Of a DNA stretch of 64,000 bases, positions 22,446-34,100 are shown in pieces. The stretch is taken from contig CM069872.1 in NCBI GenBank assembly GCA_036172665.1, forward strand, positions 52,128,101 through 52,192,100. The letters are read 5' to 3'. The position numbers and the translations under genes were made by a program. Within the stretch, counting starts at the first letter, position 1. Every line of letters starts with the position of its first letter. The notes under the pieces were generated by a model, which worked only from the letters and a program-made list of their open reading frames with translations, did no database searches and was not told where the DNA came from. This DNA is from Prosopocoilus inquinatus (Eukaryota; Arthropoda; Insecta; Coleoptera; Lucanidae).

Positions 22446-23775
22446 AAGAGAAGCTTTAAAATGTACAGTGAGACACAAAAAAAGTGCTATTGAAAAAAAA
22501 TCTCATTAGAATGAGAAGTTTTAAGTACAATAAGATTTAAAAAAAAATGTTCGGAAATGGGCCATTAAAAAAAGAAGTTTAAAGTACAGTGAGATCCAAA
22601 AAAATTGGTCAAAAAAATGGGTCATTAAGAAGAGAAGTTTAAAGTACAGTGAGATCCAAAAAAATTATTCAAAAAATTGGGTCATTAAGAAGAGAAGTTT
22701 TAAGTACATTGAGATCCAAAAAAAGATGTTAAAAAAATGAGTCTTTAAGCAGAGAAGTTTTAAAAGTACAATGTGATGAGAAAGAAGAAGAGGATGAGAA
22801 GTTTCAAGTACAATGAGATTCAAAAAAATTGTTCGAAAAATTCGCCATTAAAAAGAGAAGTTTAAAGTACAGTGATATCCAAAAAAATTGTTCAAAAAAT
22901 TGGGTCATTAAAAAGAGAAGTTTTAAGTACATGGAGATCCAAAAAAAGATGTTAAAAAATGAGTCTTTAAGAAGAGAAGTTTTAAAAAACAAAAAGTTGG
23001 GTCATTAAAAAGAGAAGCTTAAAGTAGAGTGAGATCCAAAAAAATTGGGTCATTAAAAAGAGAAGCTTAAAGTACAGCGAGATCCAAAAAAATTGTTCAA
23101 AAAATTGGGTCATTAAGAAGAGAAGTTGTAAGTACAGTGAGATCCAAAAAAAAAGATGTTAAAAGAAATTAGTCTTTAAGAGTCTTTAAGAAGAGAAGTT
23201 TTAAAAGTACAGTGTGATGAGAAGGAAGAAGAGGATGAAAAGTTTCAAGTACAATGAGATTTAAAAAAAATGTTCGAAAAATGTTCCAATAAAAAGAGAA
23301 GTTTAAAGTACAGCGAGATCCAAAAAAATTGTTCAAAAAATTGGGTCATTAAGAAGAGAAGTTTTAAAAGTACAGTGAGATGAGAAGGAAGAAGAGGATA
23401 AGAAGTTTCAAGTACAATGAGATTCAAAAAAATTGTTCGAAAAATAGGCCATTAAAAAGAGAAGTTTAAAGTACAGTAAGATCCAAAAAAATTGTTCAAA
23501 AAATTGGGTCATTAAGAAGAGAAATGTAAAGTACAGTGAGATCCAAAAAAATGTTCAAAAATTGGGTCATTAAGAAGAGAAGTTTTAAAAGTACAGTGTG
23601 ATGAGAAGGGGAAGAAGAGGATGAGAAGTTTCAAGTACAATGAGAATCAAAAAAAATCTTCGAAAAATGAGGCATTAAAAAGAGAAGTTTAAAGTACAGT
23701 GAGATCCAAAAGAAAAGATGTTAAAAAAATGAGTCATTAAGAAGAGAAGTTATAAAAGTACAAAAAGATCCAAAA
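22446..23775. repeat. ~60 bp A-rich minisatellite, about 20 copies
   Basis: The unit is close to GAGAAGTTTAAAGTACAGTG / AGATCCAAAAAAATTGTTC / AAAAAATTGGGTCATTAA. A variant unit with TGATGAGAAGGAAGAAGAGG appears about every 200-240 bp (22768, 23215, 23380, 23600), which points to a higher-order unit. No frame is conserved. Confidence 0.85.
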
Positions 23776-23847
23776 AAAGATATTCCTGCTTTAATTTCTT
23801 AGTTCGCTGGAAACGAAGAAAAGCATTTGACTTTATGCATTTATTTC

Positions 23848-25080
23848 TCTCTCTCTCTCTCTCTCTTAGATTCTACTGATGTTCGCTTTTTTGATTATAA
23901 ATAAGTCAGTTAGGATGCATTAAAAATTTTCGACTTATTCGATTTTTACTTTTTTCATTGATCTTTAAATCTTACTGGCTTTTGTTTTTTATTTTATTTT
24001 TTTGTTTTAAAAAGTGATTCGACTCGAGGTCTCAAAATAAACCGAGTTGAATCATTTGTTTTTATTTTCCTTTATTATGATTGTTTTTTTACATTTTTCA
24101 TGTCTTGTTTGTTTCATTTGTTTCTGTTTTCCTTTAATCTGATTGGGTTTTTGTTCGTTGCTTTTTCAATTTCTCGTTTTATTTATTTTATTTTTTCTTT
24201 AATCGTGTTGGTTTTGTGGTTCTTGCTTTTTTCATTTCTTGTTTCGAATGTTTTTGTTATTTATCTTTAAATTTGATTGGTTTTAATTTTTTTTCTTTTA
24301 ATTTCTCGTTTCAAAACTTTTTGAAATTTTTCCAACAAGATGACAAAATAGGTTTCTTTTTTTTTATAATGCATCTGACTTAATATTCATTTGTCTTTTT
24401 TATTTTCATCTTTTTTTTTTTATTTTTGTTTTGTTTCCGTTTAAAAATCTAATTTCTCCGAATGAAACCACAAAAATAATGTCGCGTTAGATGCCTTCGA
24501 TTTCGATTCACTTTTGTTTGTCATTTCGTTTCGTTTTTGCTTGCGGTTTCGTTTTTGTTTTAACTTTACTCACTTGTTTGTGTTTTTTAATGTCTTGCTG
24601 GTTTGTTTTTTCTGTAAAAATTAAGTTCTTGATCATCGAGTGTAGTATTTTTTATATTTTTATCATCTTTTTGTTAAAAGAAAGGAGTGGAGGAGGGGGG
24701 GGTTGTTTCCGTACATTGTAACGAGACTTTAAAATCTTTAAACTTTTGTTAAATTTTTGCTGTTTATTTTCCTTAAATCTATCGGCGTTTGTTTTTCTTT
24801 TGTTTCCTGTTTAAAAAAAGAACTCCTTTCTCCTCCAAAAAGACTTGGTTCATTTGTTTCGTTTTAAATATTTTCGCAGCGTTCTTTTGTTTTATCTTTT
24901 TCGTTTGTTTTTGAATCTTACTTTTTTCTTCTTTTTTTTTAAAAAAAGAAGACTCCCCTCAGGACCGTCGATAAAAGCGTCTCACTTAATTTGTTTTTTT
25001 TTTTTTAGATTATCAGTGCGTTATGTTTTGTTTTCTTTATCATTTGTTTGCGCTTTGTGTATTATAATTTATTTGGTAAA
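23848..25080. repeat. (CT)n run followed by a T-rich repeat block
   Basis: A clean CT microsatellite at ~23865-23885 is followed by T-dominated DNA with TTTCTCGTTT and TTTTGTTTTT words like those at 1845-3420. Phe-rich frames are artefacts. Confidence 0.6.
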
Positions 25081-26218
25081 TTAAAGCTGGTTGTAAATTA
25101 TTACCTGCTGCGACTGCGACCGACTTACAAGTCGCCATCAGACACGCCCCTCCTCTCCCAATCTCCGCCTCGACGAATTCGTTTGATTTTCTTGACCAAT
25201 CAATTTTCAAACAGGCACGCCCACATCCTGTACCCTAACGAATCCCTTTGATTCTGTCGACCAATCAATTTTCACAATAATGCAAAATTCCGAGTACCTC
25301 CAACGAGAGGAAAAAAAAGAGGAGAAAATATTTTCTTCCTTCTCACTCGTTCGATTTCAAACGAGTTCTTTGCGAGTCACGTATCTTATTTTATTACATA
25401 CTTGGATATTAATTACATTACAAACAAAAGAAGAAAACTTTGCGTAACTTTTTTTTTGGCGTAACTTCTGCGCAGTAAGACGGTCGCAGAAATTAAAAAA
25501 AATACATAATAATAAACAATTGCAGTCGAAAAGAGCGCCCGACCAATTAAAATCCAATTTGTAAAAGCGAATTTAGTAACGTAATCCGGACGCAAACGCG
25601 CAGCAACATTTTAGCGTGTTACGTGACGCTAATTAATTCATTTGTGTACCGTTTTTGTTTGCGTTAGTTTAGATGCGCTCTGACATCTGTCAGAATTGCG
25701 ACAGCAGCGGCGCGGCGGTCGAGCGTTTGTTTCACGCTCTCAATTGTTTTTTTTTTCTTCTTCGCTTGCTGCAATCACGTTTTATGTTTTTACGGTTACG
25801 TCGCGTACACAGGCAAGTCGGTTTTGATGTTCATCGACGCCCGATCACGTTTACGTCACGTCAGTTCAATCGACTGTCAACTGTCATGTCACGGACAAGT
25901 GTTCTGTTTTAATGTTGAATGATGTAATGTCGCAATTACGTCAGTTCATTTGAACTATTAATCATTGCGTCATCAAATTGAATGATTCTGAAATATTTTT
26001 TTGACATTTGTCGCAATGGCTGCGTTCGGCAACGCGAACTTCGTCAATCACCTCCGAATTGTACGGTTTATTCGCTTTTGCATACGGTGAGACGCAGTCG
26101 CTCTCGCTCACATTTTTGCTCAGAGAATCAATGGAGCGCATTGCTTAAGTTTTACGGAAATGACTGATCTCGACTGCTGACATCTGTCACAGTTACGTCG
26201 AATCAATTCACTTGGTAC
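25081..26218. other. Gene-free stretch
   Basis: Mixed sequence with a ~80 bp direct repeat around 25170-25265 (ACGAATTC.TTTGATT.T..T.GACCAATCAATTTTCA). From about 25670 scattered GACATCTGTCA and GTTACGTCA words begin, related to the 26.6-28 kb array. No gene supported. Confidence 0.4.
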
Positions 26219-26525
26219 ACGGCCAGCTGAATTAATACGGCCAGTCCAAAGAGCATTAAAAAATGTTTTGGAAAAAATGAAAATCGGCGGAAATTTCAAA
26301 ACTAGTGTCAAAATTACTGTCATCTTGAAATTTTTGGTTATGAGAAATGTCAATTCGTCTTGATATTTAAGTTGTCAAGATAAGCGTCGGTGTGGTAACC
26401 ATGGTAACAACTTATTAATGAGTATGAGAGGGCGCTAGTTGACACACTCCACGGCTTGCTTTACTGGAACACATTTCTAGGCGAATTGGACTGGGCGTAT
26501 ATGACGTATCAATTCAACTGGCCAT
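26219..26525. mobile_element. ~305 bp inverted-repeat element
   Basis: Left end ACACGGCCAGCTGAATTAAT, then ACGGCCAGTCC; right end GGACTGGGCGTATATGACGT followed by ATCAATTCAACTGGCC. The ends mirror each other imperfectly. The interior holds GAGAGGGCGCTAG, shared with 33744-33930. A terminus of the same type opens the window. Confidence 0.6.
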
Positions 26526-27039
26526 GTTTGGTAGGTACATCAATTTTATATCATAATGCTGATTTTAATTGACAGGTAGTGTCATTGTCAAATTCAAATG
26601 GTACCACTTCATGAGACAGATTTTGACATTGATTGGCGTTTATCTATCGCAATAAAATGCGATCAGTACTTCAGTTTAACATCGTTGTTGTATTATCATC
26701 GGCGAGCGATCAATCTTGATGCTGACTGACATGCTGCTATCACAGTTGCGGCGAGTCAAATTAATCGGACTTGAATTTACGTCAAAAAAAATGACGTAAA
26801 ATGATGTAGATCAATTCCTTTTAACTTCGCCGTTAATCGCCGTTAGCGATGACGTCAACTCAATTGAACTTGATTAGTACGTCTGCTTGCTTCGGATGTT
26901 AATCAATGTTAATTGACATTTGTCCAAACAACCTCTTGTCAAATCAATAAATTAAACTTCATTGTTAGTCGTCGGCGAGTGATGTTGATCAACAACTGTC
27001 GAAATCATTTGAACTCCGTTTTACGTTAATAAAAATGAC

Positions 27040-27835
27040 AGCTCAATTGATTAGCCAATTTTCATGTTTTTTTGACATTTGACGCAAGTAAAACCTTGCC
27101 AGTTTAATTTCACTTCACTGTTAGTCATCGACGAGCGGTTAATTTTAATGCTGATTGACAACCGTCACATTTACAAGGGGCTGATTCAGCTGAATTTCAT
27201 TGTACGTTACATAAAATGGCCGATTTTGATGTTTTTTTGACATTTGACGCAAGTAAAGCCTTGCCAGTTTAATTTCACTTCACTGTTAGTCATCGACGAG
27301 CGGTCAATTTTAATACTGATTGACAACCGTCACATTTACAAGAGGCTGATTCAGCTGAACTTCACTGTACGTTACAAAAATGGCCGATTTTGATGTTTGA
27401 CGTTTGTTAGCTCAATTGATTGGCCGATTTTGATGTTTTTTTGACATTTGACGCAAGTAAAGCCTTGCCAGTTTAATTTCACTTCACTGTTAGTCATCGA
27501 CGAGCGGTCAATTTTAATGCTGATTGACAACCGTCACATTTACAAGAGGCTGATTCAGCTGAACTTCACTGTACGTTACAAAAAATGGCCGATTTCGATG
27601 TTTGACGTTTGTTAGCTCAATTGATTGGCCGATTTTGGTGTTTTTTTGACATTTGACGCAAGTAAAGCCTTGCCAGTTTAATTTCACTTCACTGTTAGTC
27701 ATCGACGAGCGGTCAATTTTAATACTGATTGACAACCGTCACATTTACAAGGGGCTGATTCAGCTGAACTTCACTGTACGTTACAAAAAATGACCGATTT
27801 TGATGTTTGACGTTTGTTATCTTAATTGATTGGCC
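27040..27835. repeat. ~165-206 bp tandem repeat, four copies
   Basis: TCATCGACGAGCGGT(T/C)AATTT recurs at 27125, 27290, 27494 and 27700. Units share TTTTTTTGACATTTGACGCA, TTAATTTCACTTCACTG and GATTGACAACCGTCACATTT. One unit is ~40 bp shorter. More diverged relatives extend over 26.6-28.0 kb, and in opposite orientation over 29.93-30.65 kb. Confidence 0.85.
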
Positions 27836-27999
27836 GACGTTGTTGTTGATGGACATTTGGAAAAAATGAGCTTTTTCAGTTTTTTAATTTAATTCCACTG
27901 TTAGTCATTAGCAATTGATGAATCTTGATTTTGATTTTGATTGACAACCATCTGTTGATGGAATTACAACAAATTTAAATTGTCTTGAGAGCAAGTTAG

Positions 28000-29177
28000 T
28001 GTAAGCAACTCTGCAATACAAACGCGTCGTTGTTTAATTTAAGGTGGAAGCAGAGATCGTGAGTGTGTCTTGTTTTTTTAGCAAGCAAAAGAGAGGTCGA
28101 TTGTGCGCGACGTTTTCTAACAATTTGACACATGTCACAGTCAACGGAGCTAATTGTCTCGTACACAATGGCGAAAGTCCGAACACATCTTTGCTTTTAG
28201 CGCCGGTTAAAAAAAAAAAAGATAAATAAAATAAAACCTCAATTTCTCAAAAACAAAAGAATGTGTTCGCACCCACGATCATTATCGTTAATTGACCGGC
28301 AACGGACCGTTCGTTAGCGCTTTACGCCCCGAAAATCTCATCCGAGCCGTCCCTGGCGCGTTAATTTGATTTCGTCGATTTATTTTATGCACGGCGTGAT
28401 CCAGTTGTTAGCATTCTTTCTGCCGGATTAGAAAACTGCATCGTTTGACACGGTGTTCTCGCGGGGAGGAAGTGACGCAACGCGAAAGTTAATTATTTAT
28501 TAAAAAAGCGACGGCTAAATTAAATGCAATCATGTGCGGATTTCATTTGTTTCGACGGACCTTTCACTTGTTCTCGGTTCGCGCGATAGGAAATCTTGAG
28601 CGATGATACCGGAAGAGCGCGCGGGCGCTATGGGAACCCGGCTGTGCTTCTCTTCTTGCTGCTATGTTCACAATGAACCGGACCGACCGTCTCTTCTCAT
28701 CACTCGTCGGTCGTTTCTTCTTTCATTTCTTTCTTTCTTTTTTTTTGTGGGTTGCAATAATTAACGGTGCTTCGGGCAATTAATTATCTGTACTGCGAAC
28801 CACGTAGCGTGTAACCGTTGAAAATAAATAAGACGCAAGTATAATTGAATCGGTGAGAATTAAAAGTCACTAAATCCGGCAAACAAAAATGTTGTCAGGT
28901 CAGTCGCTTAGGACTTTTCTCTGCCAAGTCATTTTGTTGCAATGACATTTTGACCTAACCGCACAAATATAAGGTAGTTCTTTTCATCACCAAACGATGG
29001 AAAATGCTTTCAAATTTGAGAGATAGTTCGTTTTATTTCGTTTCAATTGTTTTTGTCGCCCTGTCATCTTTGTCGCCCTGTTGTCAATTGTTTGGAACAT
29101 AGAAAGAGTTGTTTGTTTTTTCTACGCGGGTTGTCAATATTTCATTAACCAGGCCCTGTAAGACGTTAGCTTCAATA
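28000..29177. other. Gene-free, mostly unique DNA
   Basis: Spacer between the two facing repeat arrays. A 61-codon plus-strand frame at 28044-28229 is not recognised. Most of 28280-28900 is non-repetitive and balanced in base use, so it is the best place here to look for a conserved non-coding element. Confidence 0.35.
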
Positions 29178-29655
29178 TACTGTCAGAAGCAAAAATAGTA
29201 GACAAATTACAGTTTCCTGTGATTCTTCTTTCTAAAAATCGGCACTGTTTAAATGTGGCTTCAACAGATTTTAAAAAAGTTTAGATGGCTTGTGAAATCC
29301 GAAAGCCTTAAAGAAATTTTCAAGTGTCACATGTAAAGCCGTATTTAAACAGTATCATTTCGGAGAAAGAAAAATTACAGGAAACTGTAATGTCTACTAT
29401 TTTTTGCTTTCAACTGTAACATACGGTCTAAAGCAAAAAAAAAATAGTAGCCAATTACAGTTTCCTGTAATTTTTCTTTCTCCGAAATGATACTGTTTAA
29501 ACACGGCTTTACATGTGACATTTGAAAATTTCTTTAAGGCTTTCGGATTTTACAAGCCATCTAAACTTTTGTAAAATCTGCTGAAGCCGCATTTAAACGA
29601 TGCGAAAAATTGCAGGAAACTGTAATTGGCTGCTATTTTTTTTGTTTTTTGAAAT
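29178..29655. mobile_element. Two family A MITEs in inverted head-to-head pair
   Basis: Copy at 29178-29419 and copy at 29421-29655. The second core (TGATACTGTTTAAACACGGC ...) is the reverse complement of the first (... GCCGTATTTAAACAGTATCA). Together they form a near-perfect ~470 bp palindrome with almost no spacer. Each keeps the ATTACAGTTTCCTGTAAT terminal palindrome. Confidence 0.85.
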
Positions 29656-29929
29656 TTCAGAACTTGAAGCGTTTAGCCCAATCCAATACGATTTGAGGTT
29701 TATAATTACAATTGTGACAGCTAGTCTTAATCAGTTTTGTCATAAATGTCGTTCTTCTTTGAACCGAGGTGGTTTTATTTCGAATAAAATTTAAACTGCG
29801 TAAATAAAACGCGCATTTAAAATCGGTCGCAAATTGCCAAAAGATAAATCGCATGATCTGGAAACACCGCAATGTCTGCGCTAACTTCAGTTCAATCGGA
29901 CGTGAAAGAGTGCGCGCCTTTCAATTATT

Positions 29930-30650
29930 TTTATGACCGAAGTTGAAATGACGCATTTTTGACGGATGTGTCAATTAGCATGACGTTGATCATCCATCGA
30001 TGATATGAAGACAAATGAAGTGAAGACAAATTGAATTAACAAGGCTTTAATCGCATCGAATATCAAACAACATCAACACCGGCAGCTTTTACGACGTTCA
30101 GTTCAGGTAACAAATGTCAAACATCAAGATCGGTCATATTTTATGACGTACAGTGCAGTTGAATTGATTTGGCGTAAATGTGACACATGTCAATTATCAT
30201 CAAAATTGATCAAACGCCGATGATTAATAATATTGAAGTTTAATCGATTTGACAGGGCGCAATTTTGACACAAGTGTCAATCAGCAACAAAATTCATCAG
30301 TTTTATTGATGTAAAATGGAATTGACTTGGCGTAACTTTGAGAGTTGTCAGTCGACATGAAAAATGATGGCTAATATTGATTTGGCCGAACGGTATTTTG
30401 ACAATTGTCAATCAACATCTAAGTTGGTCATTTTTATTGATGCAAAACGGAATTCAGTTGAATTGACTTGTCAATCGTCATCAAGATGGATCCCTTACCG
30501 ATGACATTGAAGTTTAATTGATTTGACAGGATATTATATTATGACAGATGTCAAACAATATCATTTTTACGACGTGAAGTTGAATTAATGCGACGTAATT
30601 GTGACAGATGTCAGCAATCGAGATTGTCATTTGCGTATAACTTAACGAAT
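29930..30650. repeat. Degenerate array, reverse orientation of the 27 kb family
   Basis: Words such as TGTCAATTATCATCAAAATT, GCCGATGATTAATAATATTG and AAGTTTAATCGATTTGACAG match the reverse complement of the 27 kb unit with ~25-30% divergence. At least four degenerate units can be picked out. Confidence 0.6.
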
Positions 30651-31169
30651 AGAGGTAAGTGCTTATCCCGGCGTGGAAACGCTGGCAACACTGCGTTATT
30701 GCACCAAATTTTATCTACAGGGCGGCATCACGACTCATTTACGTAAAATAATGAAATAAAAACATGTTTATTGCCACAAAATTTTTAAGAAATAACACCT
30801 CGTACCCCACATCACCTCCCAAAAAAAAAATAGCTCTACATTGTTGCCATATTCCTCACTTTTTTTTTAATTAATCCGGATGTGTCAAGCGTGTGAAGGT
30901 TGTTTCACTCCCTCATTAGGTGCGAGAGCGAGACGATTCTGCTTACGTCGCACCTCCCCCCCCCCCCTCCTCCGGATTTCACAACAAAGACACGAAATTA
31001 CTGCATTTTTTATACGCCCCAAACCCTCTATTTAAAAATGAATAATACAAACGCGCATTTCCGCCGATAATTGTATAATAATTGGGCTCATACGTAATTA
31101 CCCATAAATATTCAAAACGGAACACCCCCCCCCCCCTCTGTCTTTGTTTGGCGAGGGTCGGCGTCGGTG
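30651..31169. promoter_or_regulatory. 5' flank of the odorant receptor
   Basis: Contains poly-C tracts at ~30957-30968 and ~31125-31136 and AT-rich DNA between them. No convincing TATA box. Any promoter for the receptor must lie here or further left unless an untranslated exon exists. Confidence 0.35.
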
Positions 31170-34100
31170 ATGGAAGACGAGCGAAAATTCTTCGACCTCA
31201 ACATCCGGATACTGAAATGGTCCGGACTTTGGATTCCCAGCCGAAATCGACGTGGTTACAAAAGGGCCCTCGCGTACGATTCGATCCTGGTGAGCTATTC
31301 GATCTTGTTCTTCACGCTGGCCGAGTTTCTGGCGCTTAGAGAATCGTCGCAGAACCTCGACGATCTGATAAAGAACCTCAACATGTCGCTGTCTTTTTTG
31401 CTGACATGCTTCAAGGTCACCACGTGGTTTTACCATCGGAAATCCATCCTGCACATCATGGACAGGCTGTCGGGGGACGCGTCGCTCTTCGAGAAGATCG
31501 ACGATTTCGATCCGCCGTCGATAATCCGTCGCGAGGAAAAAGTCAAGAATTCGCTGACGGTTTGCTTCCTGACCTTGGCCTGTCTCGTGCCCACCTCGGC
31601 CGGGTTGGCGTCTTTCAGGCAGATTTGGACGGCCGCGGCTTCGACCAATGGAACCGCCGGCTTACATTCGATCAAACTACCTTATTACAGCTGGGTGCCT
31701 TTCGATTATAAATCCTCGGCGTATTTGTTTGCGGCGGCCGTCGTGTATCAGTGTTTCGCGTTGCTTAGCTGCGGAATAATGACAGTTGGTAAGTTCGAAG
31801 TGGTGCTGAAGATGATCAGGTTGTTAAAGAAAAAGGTGCTTTAGAAATTAAGACCTTGAGAATAGCTTTCGTCATCATGTACCAATTGGTTTTTTAAAGA
31901 TTTCATGGTGTATACCATTCGGTATATCACTATTTGACACTGCTTAGTTGTGAAACGGTGGCCGTTCCACATGATATTAACACACAAGAGGGTTGTTAAA
32001 AATAAAATGCCCTTAGAAAACGATGTGAAATTCAAATTGGAATACCCCCGCGTGTCGTATCATTTGATTTCTTTGTATATATGAGGTATATACCATCCCA
32101 TTACATCAGTATTCGAAGTTACTTAGTTGTGGAACATGACCGTTCATAAATTCCAAATAATACTGACGATTAGGGGGTTGTTAGAAAGAAGGTACTTTCA
32201 GAATGCGATGTGAAATTAAAATAACAAAACCCCCGCGGCGTATATCATTAGATTTCTTTGAGTATATACGTTATATACGATCCCTTACATCAGTATTTGA
32301 CGTTACTTAGTTGTGGAACATGACCGTTCATAAATTCCTAATGATACTGACGATTAGGGGGTTGTTAAAAAGAAGATACGTTCAGAATGCGATGTGAAAT
32401 TAAAATAACAATACCCTCGCGTCGTATATGATTATATTTCTTTGAGTATATACGTTATATACGATCAATTACATCAGTACTTGACATTATTTAGTTGTGG
32501 AACATGGCCGTTCGTAAATTCCAAATAATACTGACGATTAGGGGGTTGTTAGAAAGAAGGTACTTTCAGAATGCGATGTGAAATTATAATAACAATCCCC
32601 CCGCGTCGTATATCATTAGATTTCTCTGAGTATATACGCTATATTCGATCCCTTACATCAGTATTTGACGTTACTTAGTTGTGGAACATGACCGTTCATA
32701 AATTCCTAAAGATACTGAAGATTGGTGGGTTGTTAAAAAGAAGGTACTTGCAAAATCCGTTGTGAAATCAAAATTGGAATGCCACACTTGATGTATCATC
32801 AGATTCTTTGAATATACAAGGTATATACGAGCCATTATATCAGTATATGACATTTCTTATTGTGAAACAATGACTATTGATAAATTCCAAGTGATACTGA
32901 AGATGAGAGGGTCGTTAAAAAGAAGGTATTACCGGTAGTGTTATCGTATTTACGAAAATATCGCTGAAACAAGACGTTAAACTATTTGAAATGTAAAGCC
33001 GCGTATACACTGAACGATAAAATATTCAAAGACGGACAAAGATGATTGATTAAGTGAAAGCTCAGTTAAGAGCAACCGTTTCAAAACCATCTGCATTTGG
33101 TTCTCTTCGCTCCTGAAAATAATTTTTACTAATTTCACTTGTTATTTTCGTTAACGTTGTTGTTTTGATAAATCTAACATCCGTGTATGGGGTTTCTTTT
33201 TGATATGTAGCTACTATATGATAACAAAAAAGATTAAGTAATATTCGTTTGTTTGATGTATACGAGTCTAGACGAATAAACAAGGGACGTGCCGTTCGCT
33301 CAGTGTGTACGCGGCTTTAAAAAGCTGTCAGAAACATTTGTAAGATGGCGTTGAATTTTTGTTCGTTTTGTTCCCGCAGGACTCGACATGACTTACATGG
33401 CGCTGGTGAGCTTCACGATCGCCCACTTCAAAATATCGCAGGGGGCGTTCCGGTCGATCAGGAGGACGTGCCTGAAACGCTTGAATTTGCGGAGCGAAAG
33501 CTCGAAAATCGGCAGAAATCTCGACGACGAGATGCAAAAGGAGATCGGAAAGTGCATACGTCACCTGCAGTCTTTGTTCGTGTACGGAATAAGTAATAAA
33601 TGCTATAAAGTACGACCTCTGACGGTGGTATTTTAAACTGTCAAATCAGGGAGGGTGATTCGTAATAAGTATCCGACCCGGCACTTATTTTGAATCGCCC
33701 TGTATCAGTTTAAAATTTGTTTAATTGTCTGCGTGTTTAGAGTAACGCCCTCTCATGGCAGCTCAAAGCGTGCACTAACTGGAATGGCGGTCGTGAGAGG
33801 GCGCTATTAAATTAGGGCATGCCTCGCGCATTTTATAACGCCCTCTCAAGGCAGCTCAAAGCGTGCACTAACTGGATTAGCGGCCGTGAGAGGGCGCTGT
33901 TAAATTAGGGCATGCCTCGCGCATTTTTATAAAAAGTGAAAACTATTAAGTAAATAAAAGTGAACATCGTAATATTTAGAAAGCTTTTGTTTTTATCTTT
34001 ATCTGAAATTGCGTTTTATTTTTGATTATAAAAGTGACAGGAACGTGAAATAAATCAACGCAAGTTATTTATTTTATTTTTTTCTAATTTTTTTGTTGGC

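Noticed and set aside
22446..23775. CRISPR-like regular spacing of ~60 bp
   Set aside because: This is a eukaryotic A-rich minisatellite. The 'spacers' are as repetitive as the 'repeats', and there are no cas genes.
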